Source: Streptomyces sp. DH41 (lineage in GTDB: Bacteria > Actinomycetota > Actinomycetes > Streptomycetales > Streptomycetaceae). From it: a stretch of 64,000 nucleotides of DNA. The stretch's first letter is position 1, and each line of letters starts with the position of its first letter. Of this stretch, positions 1-8,536 are shown one piece after another. The notes under the pieces were generated by a model. The model saw nothing but the letters and a program-made list of their open reading frames with translations, ran no database searches and was not told the DNA's origin. Made by a program: the position numbers and the translations under genes. The stretch lies in NCBI RefSeq assembly GCF_029813785.1, contig NZ_JARVKY010000007.1, positions 62,001 to 126,000 on the forward strand. Direction: 5' to 3'.

Positions 1-194
1 CTTCCGGGTCCGGGCGGGAGCCTGGTGCAACACGGCGGTGAACGCCGGGGGTTCCGCCGGCGCCGCGGCGGTGGGCCTGCTGGTGGAGCGGCTGCCGCTG
101 CCGGTGTGCTTCGCGGTGTCCGGCGCGGTCGCCGTGGCGGCGGCGCTGGTGCCGGGGCGCCGCCGCGGTCGGTCCGTCGAGTGGCGGGGGCCGC

Positions 195-1004
<810 letters not shown>

Positions 1005-1080
1005 GCGGGTTCCTCCCGAGTCGTACAGGGTCGCTTCGATTTCGACGCCTTCACTGTCGTCCACCGACGCTGAGGCCGAG

Positions 1081-1110
1081 CTGAAGCCGCCTGAAGGGAT
1101 CTTCAGCTTC
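1081..1110. promoter_or_regulatory. Probable response-regulator binding site (CTGAAG repeats)
   Basis: CTGAAG occurs at 1081-1086 and 1091-1096, two copies spaced exactly 10 bp, followed by the inverted copy CTTCAG at 1101-1106. The second and third copies form a dyad with a 4-bp spacer. OmpR-family regulators bind head-to-tail repeats at 10-11 bp spacing. The site lies between the divergent PepSY and response-regulator genes, 20 bp before the latter. Confidence 0.5.
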
Positions 1111-1129
1111 GTTTTGCGACTCTTTACCC

Positions 1130-1798
1130 ATGCGCCTGTTGATCGTGGAGGACGAGAAGCGTCTCGCCGTGTCGCTCGCCAAGGGCCTCACCGCGGAGGG
1201 CTACGCCGTGGACGTCGTCCACGACGGCCGGGAGGGACTGCACCGGGCCGGCGAGGGCACGTACGACCTCGTCATCCTCGACATCATGCTGCCCGGGCTC
1301 AACGGCTACCGCGTCTGCGCCGCCCTGCGCGCCGCCGGGCACGAGGTGCCGATCCTGATGCTCACCGCCAAGGACGGCGAGTACGACGAGGCGGAGGGCC
1401 TGGACACGGGCGCGGACGACTACCTCACCAAGCCCTTCTCGTACGTCGTCCTCGTCGCCCGGGTGAAGGCCCTGCTGCGGCGGCGGAAGCAGGGCGCCGG
1501 GGCATCGCCCGTGCGCGTCCACGGCGACCTGAAGGTCGACACCGCCGCCCGCCGGGTCTTCCTGGGCGAGCGCGAAGTCGCCCTGACCGCGAAGGAGTTC
1601 GCCGTTCTGGAGGAGCTCGTGGTGCGGGCCGGGCAGGTCGTGTCCAAGGCGGAGATCCTGGAACACGTCTGGGATTTCGCCTACGACGGCGACCCCAACA
1701 TCGTCGAGGTGTACGTCAGCGCTCTGCGGCGCAAGCTGCGCGCCGGTCTCATCCGCACCGTGCGCGGCGCCGGCTACCGGCTGGAGGGCGAGCGATGA
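1130..1798 (+). CDS. OmpR/PhoB-family DNA-binding response regulator
   Basis: A 222-residue two-domain response regulator. The receiver domain (1-115) has the acidic pair in VEDE, phosphoacceptor Asp51 in LVILDIMLPG, Thr79 in MLTA and Lys101 in LTKPF. The winged-helix Trans_reg_C domain (about 125-220) includes VYVSALRRKLR and ends GAGYRLEGER. No convincing Shine-Dalgarno precedes the ATG. The gene overlaps the downstream histidine kinase by four bases (ATGA), so the two are translationally coupled. The likely target is the divergent PepSY gene plus itself, through the CTGAAG repeats just upstream. The family is certain; the signal is unknown. Confidence 0.93.
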   Translation: MRLLIVEDEKRLAVSLAKGLTAEGYAVDVVHDGREGLHRAGEGTYDLVILDIMLPGLNGYRVCAALRAAGHEVPILMLTAKDGEYDEAEGLDTGADDYLTKPFSYVVLVARVKALLRRRKQGAGASPVRVHGDLKVDTAARRVFLGEREVALTAKEFAVLEELVVRAGQVVSKAEILEHVWDFAYDGDPNIVEVYVSALRRKLRAGLIRTVRGAGYRLEGER

Positions 1799-3333
1799 GC
1801 CGGCTCTTCGGCTCGGTCCGGGCCCGGGCCACGCTCGGCGCCACCCTCGTGGTCGCCGTCGCCCTCGTCGCGGCCGGCACCGCCGTCCTGCTGTCCCTGC
1901 GCTCCAACCTGCTCGGCGAGGCCGGCACCCAGGCCGAGCGCTCCGCGCGGGAGGTCGCCGCCGAGCTGTCCGTCGGGACGCGGTACACCGAGCTGTCCCT
2001 GGACGTGGACGACCGTCCGGTGCAGATCGTCGACGACGAGGGCACGCTCGTCGCCGCCAGTGAGGACCTGGAGCGGATCAGCGGCACCGGCGTCGACGCG
2101 GTGCAGCCGCAGCCGCAGCCGGCCCCCACCCCCACCGGCGACGCCGACGATGACGACGACGGCGGCGGCGACGACGGTGGCGAAGGCGGCGACTCGGACG
2201 ACGACGATGACGACGCCGGCGACGCGCTGGAGCCCGGTGAGATCGGCGAGCGGACCACCGTCAGCGACGGCTCGGCGACGATCGACGGTGACACGGAGGA
2301 CTACCGCTTCGCCGCCGTGCCCGTGGAGACCCGGGGCGGTGCCCAGCTCACCGTCTACGCCGGTGCCCCGCTGTCCGCCGAACACGGCGCCGTGAACACC
2401 GCGCTGACCGTCATGCTGATCGGCTTCCCGCTGCTGCTCGCGGTCGTCGGGTGGGTGACCTGGCTGGTCACCGGGCGCGCCCTGCGCCCCGTGGCGGGCA
2501 TCCGCCGGGAGATGGCCGCCATCACCGCCAGCGAGGACCTCGCGCGCCGCGTCCCGGTGCCGGGCACGCACGACGAGGTGGCCAGGCTCGCCTCGACCAC
2601 CAACCGGACGCTGGCCGCCCTGGAGGCCTCGGTGGAGCGGCAGCGCCGCTTCGTCGCCGACGCCTCGCACGAACTGCGCAGCCCGATCGCCTCGCTGCGC
2701 ACCCAGCTGGAGGTGGCCGCGGCCCACCCGGAGCTGCTCGACCTCGACGGCGCGGTGGAGGACACCGTACGGCTGCAGCGGCTCGCCGCCGACCTGCTGC
2801 TGCTGGCCAGGCTGGACGCGGGGGAGCGGCCCGCGGACGCCCGGGTCGACCTCGGGGCGCTCGCGCGGGAGGCGGCCGAGGGCCGGACCGGAGTGACCGT
2901 GCGGGGCGAAGGCGAAGGCGAAGGCGAGGGCGCGGGCGACGGCGAGGGCGACGGCGAGGGCGCGGTGCAGGTGGCCGGGTCGCGGGGGCAGCTGGGGCGG
3001 GTGCTGGCCAATCTGCTCGACAACGCGCAGCGGCACGCCCGCTCGGCGGTGGAGGTGTCCGTGCGCCGCGACGGTGACCTGGCCGTGGTCGCGGTGGCCG
3101 ACGACGGCGAGGGGGTGCCGGCGGGGGACCGGGAGCGGATCTTCGAGCGTTTCGTACGGCTCGACGCCGCCCGCAGCCGCGACGACGGCGGGGCGGGGCT
3201 GGGGCTGGCCATCGCGCGCGACGTCGCCGTACGGCACGGCGGCACGCTCACGGTCCACGAGGCGCCGGCAGGCGGCGCCCTGTTCGAGCTCCGCCTGCCG
3301 ACCGCCCGGACCGTCATGCCCGCGGGGACGTGA
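1795..3333 (+). CDS. Sensor histidine kinase with acidic periplasmic insert
   Basis: A 512-residue membrane histidine kinase. Helix 1 spans about 12-36 and helix 2 about 201-226; a HAMP segment follows, then the HisKA motif SHELRSPIAS with His292. The ATPase lobe has an N box (LLDNAQRHA), G1 (VADDGEGV), F box (IFERFVRLD) and G2 (GGAGLGLAIARD). The extracytoplasmic sensor contains a Pro/Gln then Asp/Gly-rich insert (about 103-146) made mostly of Asp. A second low-complexity Glu-Gly run interrupts the ATPase lobe near 370-388, a loop position where insertions are tolerated. The start ATG overlaps the response-regulator stop. Upstream in-frame extension is only the shadow of the previous gene. 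The acidic sensor insert parallels the acidic PepSY product, hinting at cation sensing. Confidence 0.92.
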   Translation: MSRLFGSVRARATLGATLVVAVALVAAGTAVLLSLRSNLLGEAGTQAERSAREVAAELSVGTRYTELSLDVDDRPVQIVDDEGTLVAASEDLERISGTGVDAVQPQPQPAPTPTGDADDDDDGGGDDGGEGGDSDDDDDDAGDALEPGEIGERTTVSDGSATIDGDTEDYRFAAVPVETRGGAQLTVYAGAPLSAEHGAVNTALTVMLIGFPLLLAVVGWVTWLVTGRALRPVAGIRREMAAITASEDLARRVPVPGTHDEVARLASTTNRTLAALEASVERQRRFVADASHELRSPIASLRTQLEVAAAHPELLDLDGAVEDTVRLQRLAADLLLLARLDAGERPADARVDLGALAREAAEGRTGVTVRGEGEGEGEGAGDGEGDGEGAVQVAGSRGQLGRVLANLLDNAQRHARSAVEVSVRRDGDLAVVAVADDGEGVPAGDRERIFERFVRLDAARSRDDGGAGLGLAIARDVAVRHGGTLTVHEAPAGGALFELRLPTARTVMPAGT

Positions 3334-3357
3334 CCAGCGACGTGATCAGGGATGCGG

Positions 3358-3834
3358 TCAGGGACGTCCCCGCTGCCCGCGCAGGTGCTCCGCGATCGGC
3401 TTGAGCGCCTTGTCGAGCTCCGTCAGGGCCTCGGGCGCCAGCAGGTCCATGAAATGCCTGCGGACGGACGCCACATGGTGCGGCGCGACCTTCCGCATCG
3501 TCTCCAGGCCGTGCTCGGTGAGGACGGCGTAGAGCCCTCGGCGGTCGGACTCGCAGTTCTCCCGCCGGACCAGGTCCGCGTTCTCCATGCGGGTGACCTG
3601 GTGGGAGAGGCGGCTCTTGGACTGCATCGTGGCGGTGGCCAGGTCGCTCATCCGCATCCTGTCGCCCTCCGACTCGGAGAGGTTCACCAGGATCTCGTAG
3701 TCGTTCATTGTCAGGCCGAACGGCTGCAGGTCCTTCTCGAGCTGGTGCGTCAACAGCCTGTTGACCTCCAGGTGGGTGCGCCAAGCACACTGCTCCGTAT
3801 CGGTCAGCCAGCGGGTGGCCGTCTCGGTCTCCAT
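3358..3834 (-). CDS. absC: MarR-family transcriptional regulator, probable AbsC
   Basis: A 158-residue winged-helix regulator. A helical N-terminus (residues 1-40) precedes the MarR core: NDYEILVNLSESE, the recognition region MSDLATATMQSKSRLSHQVTRME, a wing with ESDRRGLYAVLTEHG, then a long C-terminal dimerisation helix. The start ATG is the first in the frame. A TAGACT hexamer lies 6 bp before it on the minus strand (3841-3846), suggesting a leaderless transcript. Position beside this two-component pair matches S. coelicolor SCO5405, known as AbsC, a zinc-linked regulator of antibiotic production. The symbol rests on recalled synteny and size; the MarR family call is secure. Confidence 0.75.
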   Translation of the reverse strand: METETATRWLTDTEQCAWRTHLEVNRLLTHQLEKDLQPFGLTMNDYEILVNLSESEGDRMRMSDLATATMQSKSRLSHQVTRMENADLVRRENCESDRRGLYAVLTEHGLETMRKVAPHHVASVRRHFMDLLAPEALTELDKALKPIAEHLRGQRGRP

Positions 3835-3935
3835 GAATGAAGTCTACCTAAAATGTTGAAAGGCGAACTAGTGAGGGGTTTTCCGTGACGATGACGGTGC
3901 GCACGCGTTCGATGTCACACTCCGCAGATTACCGC

Positions 3936-4712
3936 TCACAGCCCGAAGCGGCGCTGGAGGTCCCCCAGCTGTCCGGGAAGCCCCGGTACTCCGGACCGGC
4001 CTCCCGGCGCACCGGACGCCCCGCCTCCGGGCACCCCCGCCTGCTGTGGGGTGGCCCCCGTCGCCTGCTCCGCCATCAGCGCCTCGCTCGACTGCAGCAG
4101 CACCGTCCCCGCGCCCACGAACTCGAACTGGTGCTCCTCCCCGGAGGCCCCGCCGAGCCCCGTCATCGCACGTAGACCGCCCATCAGGCCGGTCATGTAC
4201 CCGTGGTCGTAGTGATGGCACGGGGACGGGCAGTCGGCCCAGCCGACCAGGGCCTGCGGGTCGACCCGGATCGGGGGTTCCATGAACACCACCGGACCGT
4301 TCGACGCCGCCACGAACTTTCCGGTTCCGATCAGTGTCAGAAAGCCCGGCACGATCGACTGCTTGAGAGCGAGACTTGGCTGAAAAGCAAGCAAGTTGCC
4401 TGAGCGAATGGTCAGGTTGCCGTCTTCCAGGTCATACGAATTCACGTCGAAGGCCCGGTCGGCGAGGAGCATCTTGCCCGAGCCCTCCGCCACGACCCAG
4501 TCGCTCGCGTGCAGTGGCGAATGGAAGGACGTCCGCACCAGCCGGTCCAGCCGGCCGTGCCCGATCCCGTTGAACTCGATCGTCCCGTAGTAGGCGATCA
4601 TCTTCCCCTTTTGCAGGAACCACTGGCTCCCCTTGAGCTCCACACAGAAGGTGTACGCGTTGACGCTGTCATCGGCCGGCAGCGTCGCCGGGTCGTGGTG
4701 AACGGTGCTCAC
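3936..4712 (-). CDS. AIM24-family protein (third gene of AIM24 operon)
   Basis: A 258-residue protein of the AIM24 (DUF124, tryptophan RNA-binding attenuator-like) beta-helical family. The hallmark pattern is visible: FLQKGKMIAYYGTIEF near the start, a central LLADRAFDVNSYDLEDGNLTIRSGNLLAFQ, and GLGGASGEEHQFEFVGAGTVLLQSSE near residue 200. The last ~40 residues are a Gly/Pro/Ala-rich tail that the two upstream paralogues lack. The start is GTG at 4712, overlapping the TGA of the preceding paralogue (GTGA), with GAGGAGAAG upstream as ribosome site. Coupled translation implies a single operon and probably a mixed complex. Molecular function in bacteria is unknown to me. Confidence 0.88.
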   Translation of the reverse strand: MSTVHHDPATLPADDSVNAYTFCVELKGSQWFLQKGKMIAYYGTIEFNGIGHGRLDRLVRTSFHSPLHASDWVVAEGSGKMLLADRAFDVNSYDLEDGNLTIRSGNLLAFQPSLALKQSIVPGFLTLIGTGKFVAASNGPVVFMEPPIRVDPQALVGWADCPSPCHHYDHGYMTGLMGGLRAMTGLGGASGEEHQFEFVGAGTVLLQSSEALMAEQATGATPQQAGVPGGGASGAPGGRSGVPGLPGQLGDLQRRFGL

Positions 4713-5359
4713 AGCTTCTCCTCGGACGCCTGGACGTACACCGTGCCGCTGCCGCTGAGCTCCAGCTGGAACGCCTCGCCGGAGCCGCGCCCCACCATGT
4801 CCCGCCAGCCCATCGCCGTGGACAGCTTGTTGCGGACGTCACCGTGGTGGGCGACGTACGCCTGCGGGTCGACGCGCACCGGGCGCTGCGGGGTGATGGG
4901 GATCTCGAAGACGCCCCCGTGGGCCATCACCGCCACCGAGCCGTGACCCTTGAGGGTGGTCGTGAACAGCCCCTGCCCGCTGACCTGACCGCGCACCATG
5001 CCCATGACCCCGCCCTGCGAGCCCAGGAACACCGTGCCCTGCTCCAGGGTGCCCTCGAAGGCGAGGAGGCGGTCCGCCTCGACGTACAGGGTGTCGCCGG
5101 CGAGGCCGATCACCTGGACGTGGTGGCCGCCGTGCCCGAAGAGCACGGTGCCGCTGCCCTCGACGGTCATCAGCGGCGTGTCCTCGTTCGCCACCCGGCG
5201 GCCGATCATCGACATGACGCCGCCCTGGCCGCCCCGCAGGTTGGGCGTGAAGGACACCTCGCCCTGGTAGGCGAGCATCGCGCCGCGCTGGCTGAACAGC
5301 CGCTGCCCGGGCGCCACGGTCGCCTGCACCATCTTGGAGTTGATCTCCCGGAAGGCCAT
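4709..5359 (-). CDS. AIM24-family protein (second gene)
   Basis: A 216-residue AIM24-family protein. It begins MAFREINSKMVQATVAPGQRLFSQRGAMLAYQGEVSF and contains the repeated half-motif TVEGSGTVLFGHGGHHVQVIGLAGDTLYVEADRLLAFEG, then GRGSGEAFQLELSGSGTVYVQASE at the C-terminus. I chose the ATG at 5359, which lies just after the upstream stop and has a GGGGG stretch about 10 bp before it. An ATG 9 bp earlier overlaps the stop of the previous gene but has no spaced ribosome site. It is the middle member of three tandem paralogues, each diverged enough to rule out a recent duplication. Confidence 0.87.
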   Translation of the reverse strand: MAFREINSKMVQATVAPGQRLFSQRGAMLAYQGEVSFTPNLRGGQGGVMSMIGRRVANEDTPLMTVEGSGTVLFGHGGHHVQVIGLAGDTLYVEADRLLAFEGTLEQGTVFLGSQGGVMGMVRGQVSGQGLFTTTLKGHGSVAVMAHGGVFEIPITPQRPVRVDPQAYVAHHGDVRNKLSTAMGWRDMVGRGSGEAFQLELSGSGTVYVQASEEKL

Positions 5360-5360
5360 C

Positions 5361-5993
5361 TCACACATCCCCCGCGATCGTGTTCCGCTCGCTCGGCTGC
5401 ACGTACACCAGGCCGTCGCCCTCGAAGCGGATCTGGAAGGCCTCGCCACCGCCCTCCCCGAACAGCGTGCGGAAGGTCACACCCGACTGGAAGGACTGCC
5501 GCAGGTTCCCCTGGTGCGCGACGTACGCCCCCGGGTCGACCGTCAGCGGGTACTGCGCGCTGACCCGCAGCACCACCGCCGGCCCGTCCGACATGATCGC
5601 CACCTGTCCGTGCCCCTCCACGGTCGTGGTGAACAGCCCGTTGCCCTGGGAGGCGCCGCGCGTTCCCGTGAAACTGGTGCCGGTCCGCAGCCCGGCGTCG
5701 GCCGCCAGGAAGTTGCTGGACTCGACGTACAGCGTGTCGCCCTGGAGACCCACGAGGCTGATCTCCGAGGCCCGGTCCGCGAACCAGCAGGTCCCGTGCC
5801 CCTTCACCTCCATCACCGTCATCTGCTCGCCGGTGATCCGCCGGGTCACCATCCCCCGGATCCCCTCACCGCCGCCGCTCAGCTTCTTGAAGGCCATCTC
5901 CCCGTCGTACGCGACCATCGAGCCGTTCTTCGCCTTCACGGCGTCCCCGGTCATGTCGACGGCGAGTACCTTGCTGTCTTGAAGTCGGAACAT
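5361..5993 (-). CDS. AIM24-family protein (first gene of operon)
   Basis: A 210-residue AIM24-family protein, [37 protein letters not shown], with the internal repeat [40 protein letters not shown] and the terminal [24 protein letters not shown]. The frame stays open 43 codons further upstream, but that stretch has no family similarity, so the ATG at 5993 is preferred. No Shine-Dalgarno is evident there. On the minus strand a TAGCGT hexamer lies about 14 bp upstream, so a leaderless or short-leader message is possible. Its stop lies directly before the next AIM24 gene, giving a three-gene operon that faces away from the DUF3817 gene. Confidence 0.86.
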   Translation of the reverse strand: MFRLQDSKVLAVDMTGDAVKAKNGSMVAYDGEMAFKKLSGGGEGIRGMVTRRITGEQMTVMEVKGHGTCWFADRASEISLVGLQGDTLYVESSNFLAADAGLRTGTSFTGTRGASQGNGLFTTTVEGHGQVAIMSDGPAVVLRVSAQYPLTVDPGAYVAHQGNLRQSFQSGVTFRTLFGEGGGEAFQIRFEGDGLVYVQPSERNTIAGDV

Positions 5994-6208
5994 CGCCACA
6001 AATGTGACGCTAGCGTGCCGGGTGGGCCCGCCGACAGATCTCACGGGCGGATACCCGTCGATCGCCTCCCCCGAAGTCGGTGTCGCCGCCCCCCTCACCC
6101 GGGCGCGTCGGGGGTTTGCCACAATGGACGCGCGCTTGTGCGCACGTTCACAAACCGCCGTCCCGGCGGTGCCCGACGTATCGATACCTCTCCCACCGAA
6201 GGTGACCC

Positions 6209-6553
6209 GTGGACCTCAAGACCGCCTCCGCCCTCCGCCGCCTCCGCCTGGTCTCCGGCCCCGAGGCGATCTCGTTCCTGCTGCTGATGGTCTGCTCCGT
6301 CCTGAAGCGGACCACCGACTTCAACGCGGTGCCCGTGATGGGCGCGGTCCACGGCTTCCTCTTCGTCGTCTACGTGCTCTTCTGGGCGGACGCCTGGAAC
6401 CGCGCCAAGTGGTCCCTGGGCACCGCCGCCTTCTACTTCGTCATGTCGGTCCTGCCGACCGGCGGCTTCTTCGCCGACCGCAGGCTCAAGCGCGAGGCCG
6501 AGAGTGCGGTCATCGCCTCCCGCGCCCGCCAGGAAGGTGTCGTGGGAGCGTGA
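6209..6553 (+). CDS. DUF3817 integral membrane protein
   Basis: A 114-residue membrane protein with three hydrophobic segments (about 17-32, 41-62 and 70-90) and the DUF3817 signatures [37 protein letters not shown] and [14 protein letters not shown]. The start is GTG at 6209 with GAAGG seven bases upstream. The next gene starts inside its stop codon, so the two are coupled. A second DUF3817 gene lies at 14373. The function of the family is not known. Confidence 0.88.
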   Translation: MDLKTASALRRLRLVSGPEAISFLLLMVCSVLKRTTDFNAVPVMGAVHGFLFVVYVLFWADAWNRAKWSLGTAAFYFVMSVLPTGGFFADRRLKREAESAVIASRARQEGVVGA

Positions 6554-6843
6554 TCGTCGCCTTCTCCGTCACGCCGCTCGGCGTCGGCGAGGACGTGGGG
6601 GAGTACGTCGCCGACGCCGTCCGGGTGGTCCGCGAGTCGGGCCTGCCGAACCGCACCGACGCGATGTTCACGTCGGTCGAGGGCGAGTGGACGGAAGTCA
6701 TGGACGTCGTCCGGCGCGCCGTCGCCGCCGTCGAGGCACGGGCCCCGCGCGTCTCCCTGGTCCTCAAGGCGGACATCCGCCCCGGCGTGACCGACGGCCT
6801 CACCTCGAAGGTCGACACGGTGGAGCGGCACCTCGCGCGGTAG
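6550..6843 (+). CDS. MTH1187/UPF0045-type thiamine-binding-like protein
   Basis: A 97-residue cytoplasmic protein, [47 protein letters not shown], ending [26 protein letters not shown]. The SVTPLG start, the [12 protein letters not shown] stretch and the R-x-G-x-x-x-x-L-x-x-K motif near the end match the small ferredoxin-like fold family that binds hydroxymethylpyrimidine or thiamine. The start is GTG at 6550, overlapping the DUF3817 stop (GTGA). The frame remains open far upstream only because it shadows DUF3817. The ligand is family knowledge, not shown here. Confidence 0.82.
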   Translation: MIVAFSVTPLGVGEDVGEYVADAVRVVRESGLPNRTDAMFTSVEGEWTEVMDVVRRAVAAVEARAPRVSLVLKADIRPGVTDGLTSKVDTVERHLAR

Positions 6844-6883
6844 CCGTGCGCCGCGGGCGGTGGTATCGAAAGGCGAGACGGGG

Positions 6884-6912
6884 CTGACCGGGATATGACC
6901 GGCCGGTAGGGT
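6884..6912 (+). promoter_or_regulatory. Promoter of MarR gene, leaderless arrangement
   Basis: CTGACC at 6884-6889 and TAGGGT at 6907-6912 are separated by 17 bp. The GTG start follows 8 bp after the -10 box with no Shine-Dalgarno, which is the geometry of a leaderless Streptomyces transcript. Confidence 0.55.
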
Positions 6913-6920
6913 CTGATGCC

Positions 6921-7430
6921 GTGCCGAAGCCCCTCAGTCTCTCCTTCGATCCCATCGCCCGTGCCGACGAACTCTGGAAGCAGCGCTGGGGCGGCGTGCC
7001 CTCCATGTCCGCCATCACCTCCATCATGCGGGCGCACCAGATCCTGCTGGCCGAGGTCGACGCGGTGGTGAAGCCGTACGGGCTGACCTTCGCGCGCTAC
7101 GAGGCGCTGGTGCTGCTCACCTTCTCCAAGTCGGGCGAGCTGCCGATGTCCAAGATCGGCGAGCGCCTCATGGTGCACCCCACCTCCGTCACCAACACCG
7201 TCGACCGGCTGGTGAGGTCGGGCCTGGTGGACAAGCGCCCCAACCCCAACGACGGCCGCGGCACGCTCGCCACCATCACCGACAAGGGCCGTGAGGTGGT
7301 CGAGGCGGCCACCCGCGACCTCATGGCGATGGACTTCGGCCTGGGCGCGTACGACGCCGAGGAGTGCGGCGAGATCTTCGCGATGCTCAGACCGCTGCGG
7401 GTTGCCGCGGGGGATTTCGCGGCGGAGTAG
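6921..7430 (+). CDS. MarR-family transcriptional regulator
   Basis: A 169-residue MarR-type regulator. An N-terminal helix (DPIARADELWKQRWG) precedes the core YGLTFARYEALVLLTFSKSGELPMSKIGERLMVHPTSVTNTVDRLVRSGLV, the wing RPNPNDGRGTLATITDKGREVV and a C-terminal dimerisation helix. The GTG at 6921 is the likely start because a promoter-like pair ends 8 bp upstream. It marks the left border of the accessory region: in my recollection of S. coelicolor the next gene is the DUF3817 gene now found at 14373. The ligand is unknown. Confidence 0.9.
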   Translation: MPKPLSLSFDPIARADELWKQRWGGVPSMSAITSIMRAHQILLAEVDAVVKPYGLTFARYEALVLLTFSKSGELPMSKIGERLMVHPTSVTNTVDRLVRSGLVDKRPNPNDGRGTLATITDKGREVVEAATRDLMAMDFGLGAYDAEECGEIFAMLRPLRVAAGDFAAE

Positions 7431-7466
7431 CCCGGCCCGGACGTCAGTACGCGCGTCGGTGGCGGA

Positions 7467-7901
7467 TCAGTCCCTGTCCGTGAACAACCGGTCGGCGAGC
7501 AGGAGCGCGAGGGGACCGGCGGGCAGGAGGAAGCGGCCTTCGGTGGCTGCGGTGACTGCGTCGGCCAGGGGCCACCAGGTGAGCTTGAAATCCTCTTCGC
7601 TGTCGTTGAGTTCCTGAGGACCGAGGGTGAGCTCTTCGGCCAGGTAGAGGGAGATCCGAGCGGCGCTTCCGAGGGTGATGGCATAGGTGCCGAGGTGACG
7701 CCACTTCGCGGCGGTGACACCCGCTTCTTCCCTAAGCTCGCGGCGGGCACACTGCTCGGGCTTCTCGCCGGGGTCCCGTCTGCCTCCTGGGAGGAACATC
7801 CCTCCGTGCTGAGCGTTGCGGGAGCTGAGGACGGCGACGCGTCCGCCCTCGTCGAGCGCGACGATGACGGACGCGTCCTGAAGGTCCGGAGTGTTGGTCA
7901 T
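7467..7901 (-). CDS. Nudix hydrolase (last gene of radical SAM operon)
   Basis: A 144-residue Nudix hydrolase. The complete Nudix box runs from Gly40 to Val62: Gly40, Glu46, then RELREEAGV at 54-62, fitting G-x5-E-x7-R-E-U-x-E-E-x-G-U. These residues bind the metal for diphosphate cleavage. Strand MFLPGG precedes the box. The ATG at 7901 overlaps the stop of the kinase gene (ATGA), so it is coupled. The frame continues upstream only as a basic, repetitive shadow of that gene. The substrate would be a nucleoside diphosphate derivative; with a kinase and a MoaA-like enzyme upstream it may act on, or clean up, a modified nucleotide (inference). Confidence 0.88.
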   Translation of the reverse strand: MTNTPDLQDASVIVALDEGGRVAVLSSRNAQHGGMFLPGGRRDPGEKPEQCARRELREEAGVTAAKWRHLGTYAITLGSAARISLYLAEELTLGPQELNDSEEDFKLTWWPLADAVTAATEGRFLLPAGPLALLLADRLFTDRD

Positions 7902-8536
7902 GTGCTCAGTTCTGTCAGGTGGTCGGTGATGGTGTCGGCGAGTTCGCCGGGTGTGCGGTCGTCTGTATCGATGATGACGGCCGTGGTGTCGTCTGCTGCT
8001 GCTTTGTCGAAGTTCGAGCGGAGGCGTTCCAGGCGTCCGGGGACCGTGATCATGTCGTGGTCGTCCTGGTTGTAGTCCTTCTTGCCCGCCATTCGGGTGC
8101 GGAGTGTTCGGTTTGTGCACCGTAGATAGAACGTGAGGTCAGGGGCAGGGAGGTATGGGCGGAACGGGGCAAGGAGCTCCGCGACTTGAGCCATCTCGAG
8201 TTCGTGGACGGCGGAATGGTAGGCGAGCACCGACGACACATAGCGGTCGGAGACGACGGCCCCGCGTTCCAGATGGCTCCGGACGATGTCGGAGGCGTGG
8301 AGGACCCCGGACAGATAGAACGCGAGCTGTGGCAGGGCGCGAGTGTTCGCGTTCATGACCGGCGCCCACGGCATGTAGAAGTCGGGCACGGTGTGCAGGG
8401 TTCCGGCGTTCAGCCGCTCCGCGAGAAGGCGGGCGAGGGTGGATTTCCCGATGCCGGAGATCCCTTCCAGAACGATGAACGGGCCGTTTCCACGGGCGGG
8501 GACGCCGGGCGTGTAGGCGCCGTACAGGGGGCTCAC
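7898..8536 (-). CDS. P-loop kinase, thymidylate kinase-like
   Basis: A 212-residue P-loop kinase. Walker A is GISGIGKST (25-33), followed by LARLLAERL. The DRY motif in VVSDRYVSSVLAY and the Leu-rich helix LPQLAFYLSGVLHASDIVRSHLE resemble dTMP kinases. A lid segment holds RTRMAGKKDYNQDDHD, and the C-terminus has VIIDTDDRTPGELADTI. Length equals bacterial dTMP kinases, but the N-terminus and the specificity loops differ, so the acceptor may be another nucleoside monophosphate. GTG at 8536 overlaps the TGA of the radical SAM gene. Its stop overlaps the Nudix start. Three genes are thus coupled by four-base overlaps. Confidence 0.85.
   Translation of the reverse strand: MSPLYGAYTPGVPARGNGPFIVLEGISGIGKSTLARLLAERLNAGTLHTVPDFYMPWAPVMNANTRALPQLAFYLSGVLHASDIVRSHLERGAVVSDRYVSSVLAYHSAVHELEMAQVAELLAPFRPYLPAPDLTFYLRCTNRTLRTRMAGKKDYNQDDHDMITVPGRLERLRSNFDKAAADDTTAVIIDTDDRTPGELADTITDHLTELST

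Noticed and set aside
2451..3077. A 208-codon Arg/Gly-rich frame inside the kinase
   Set aside because: An alternative-frame reading of GC-rich codons in a certain gene.
1774..3258. Minus-strand frame across the histidine kinase
   Set aside because: The HisKA and ATPase motifs fix the plus-strand gene; the other is a shadow.
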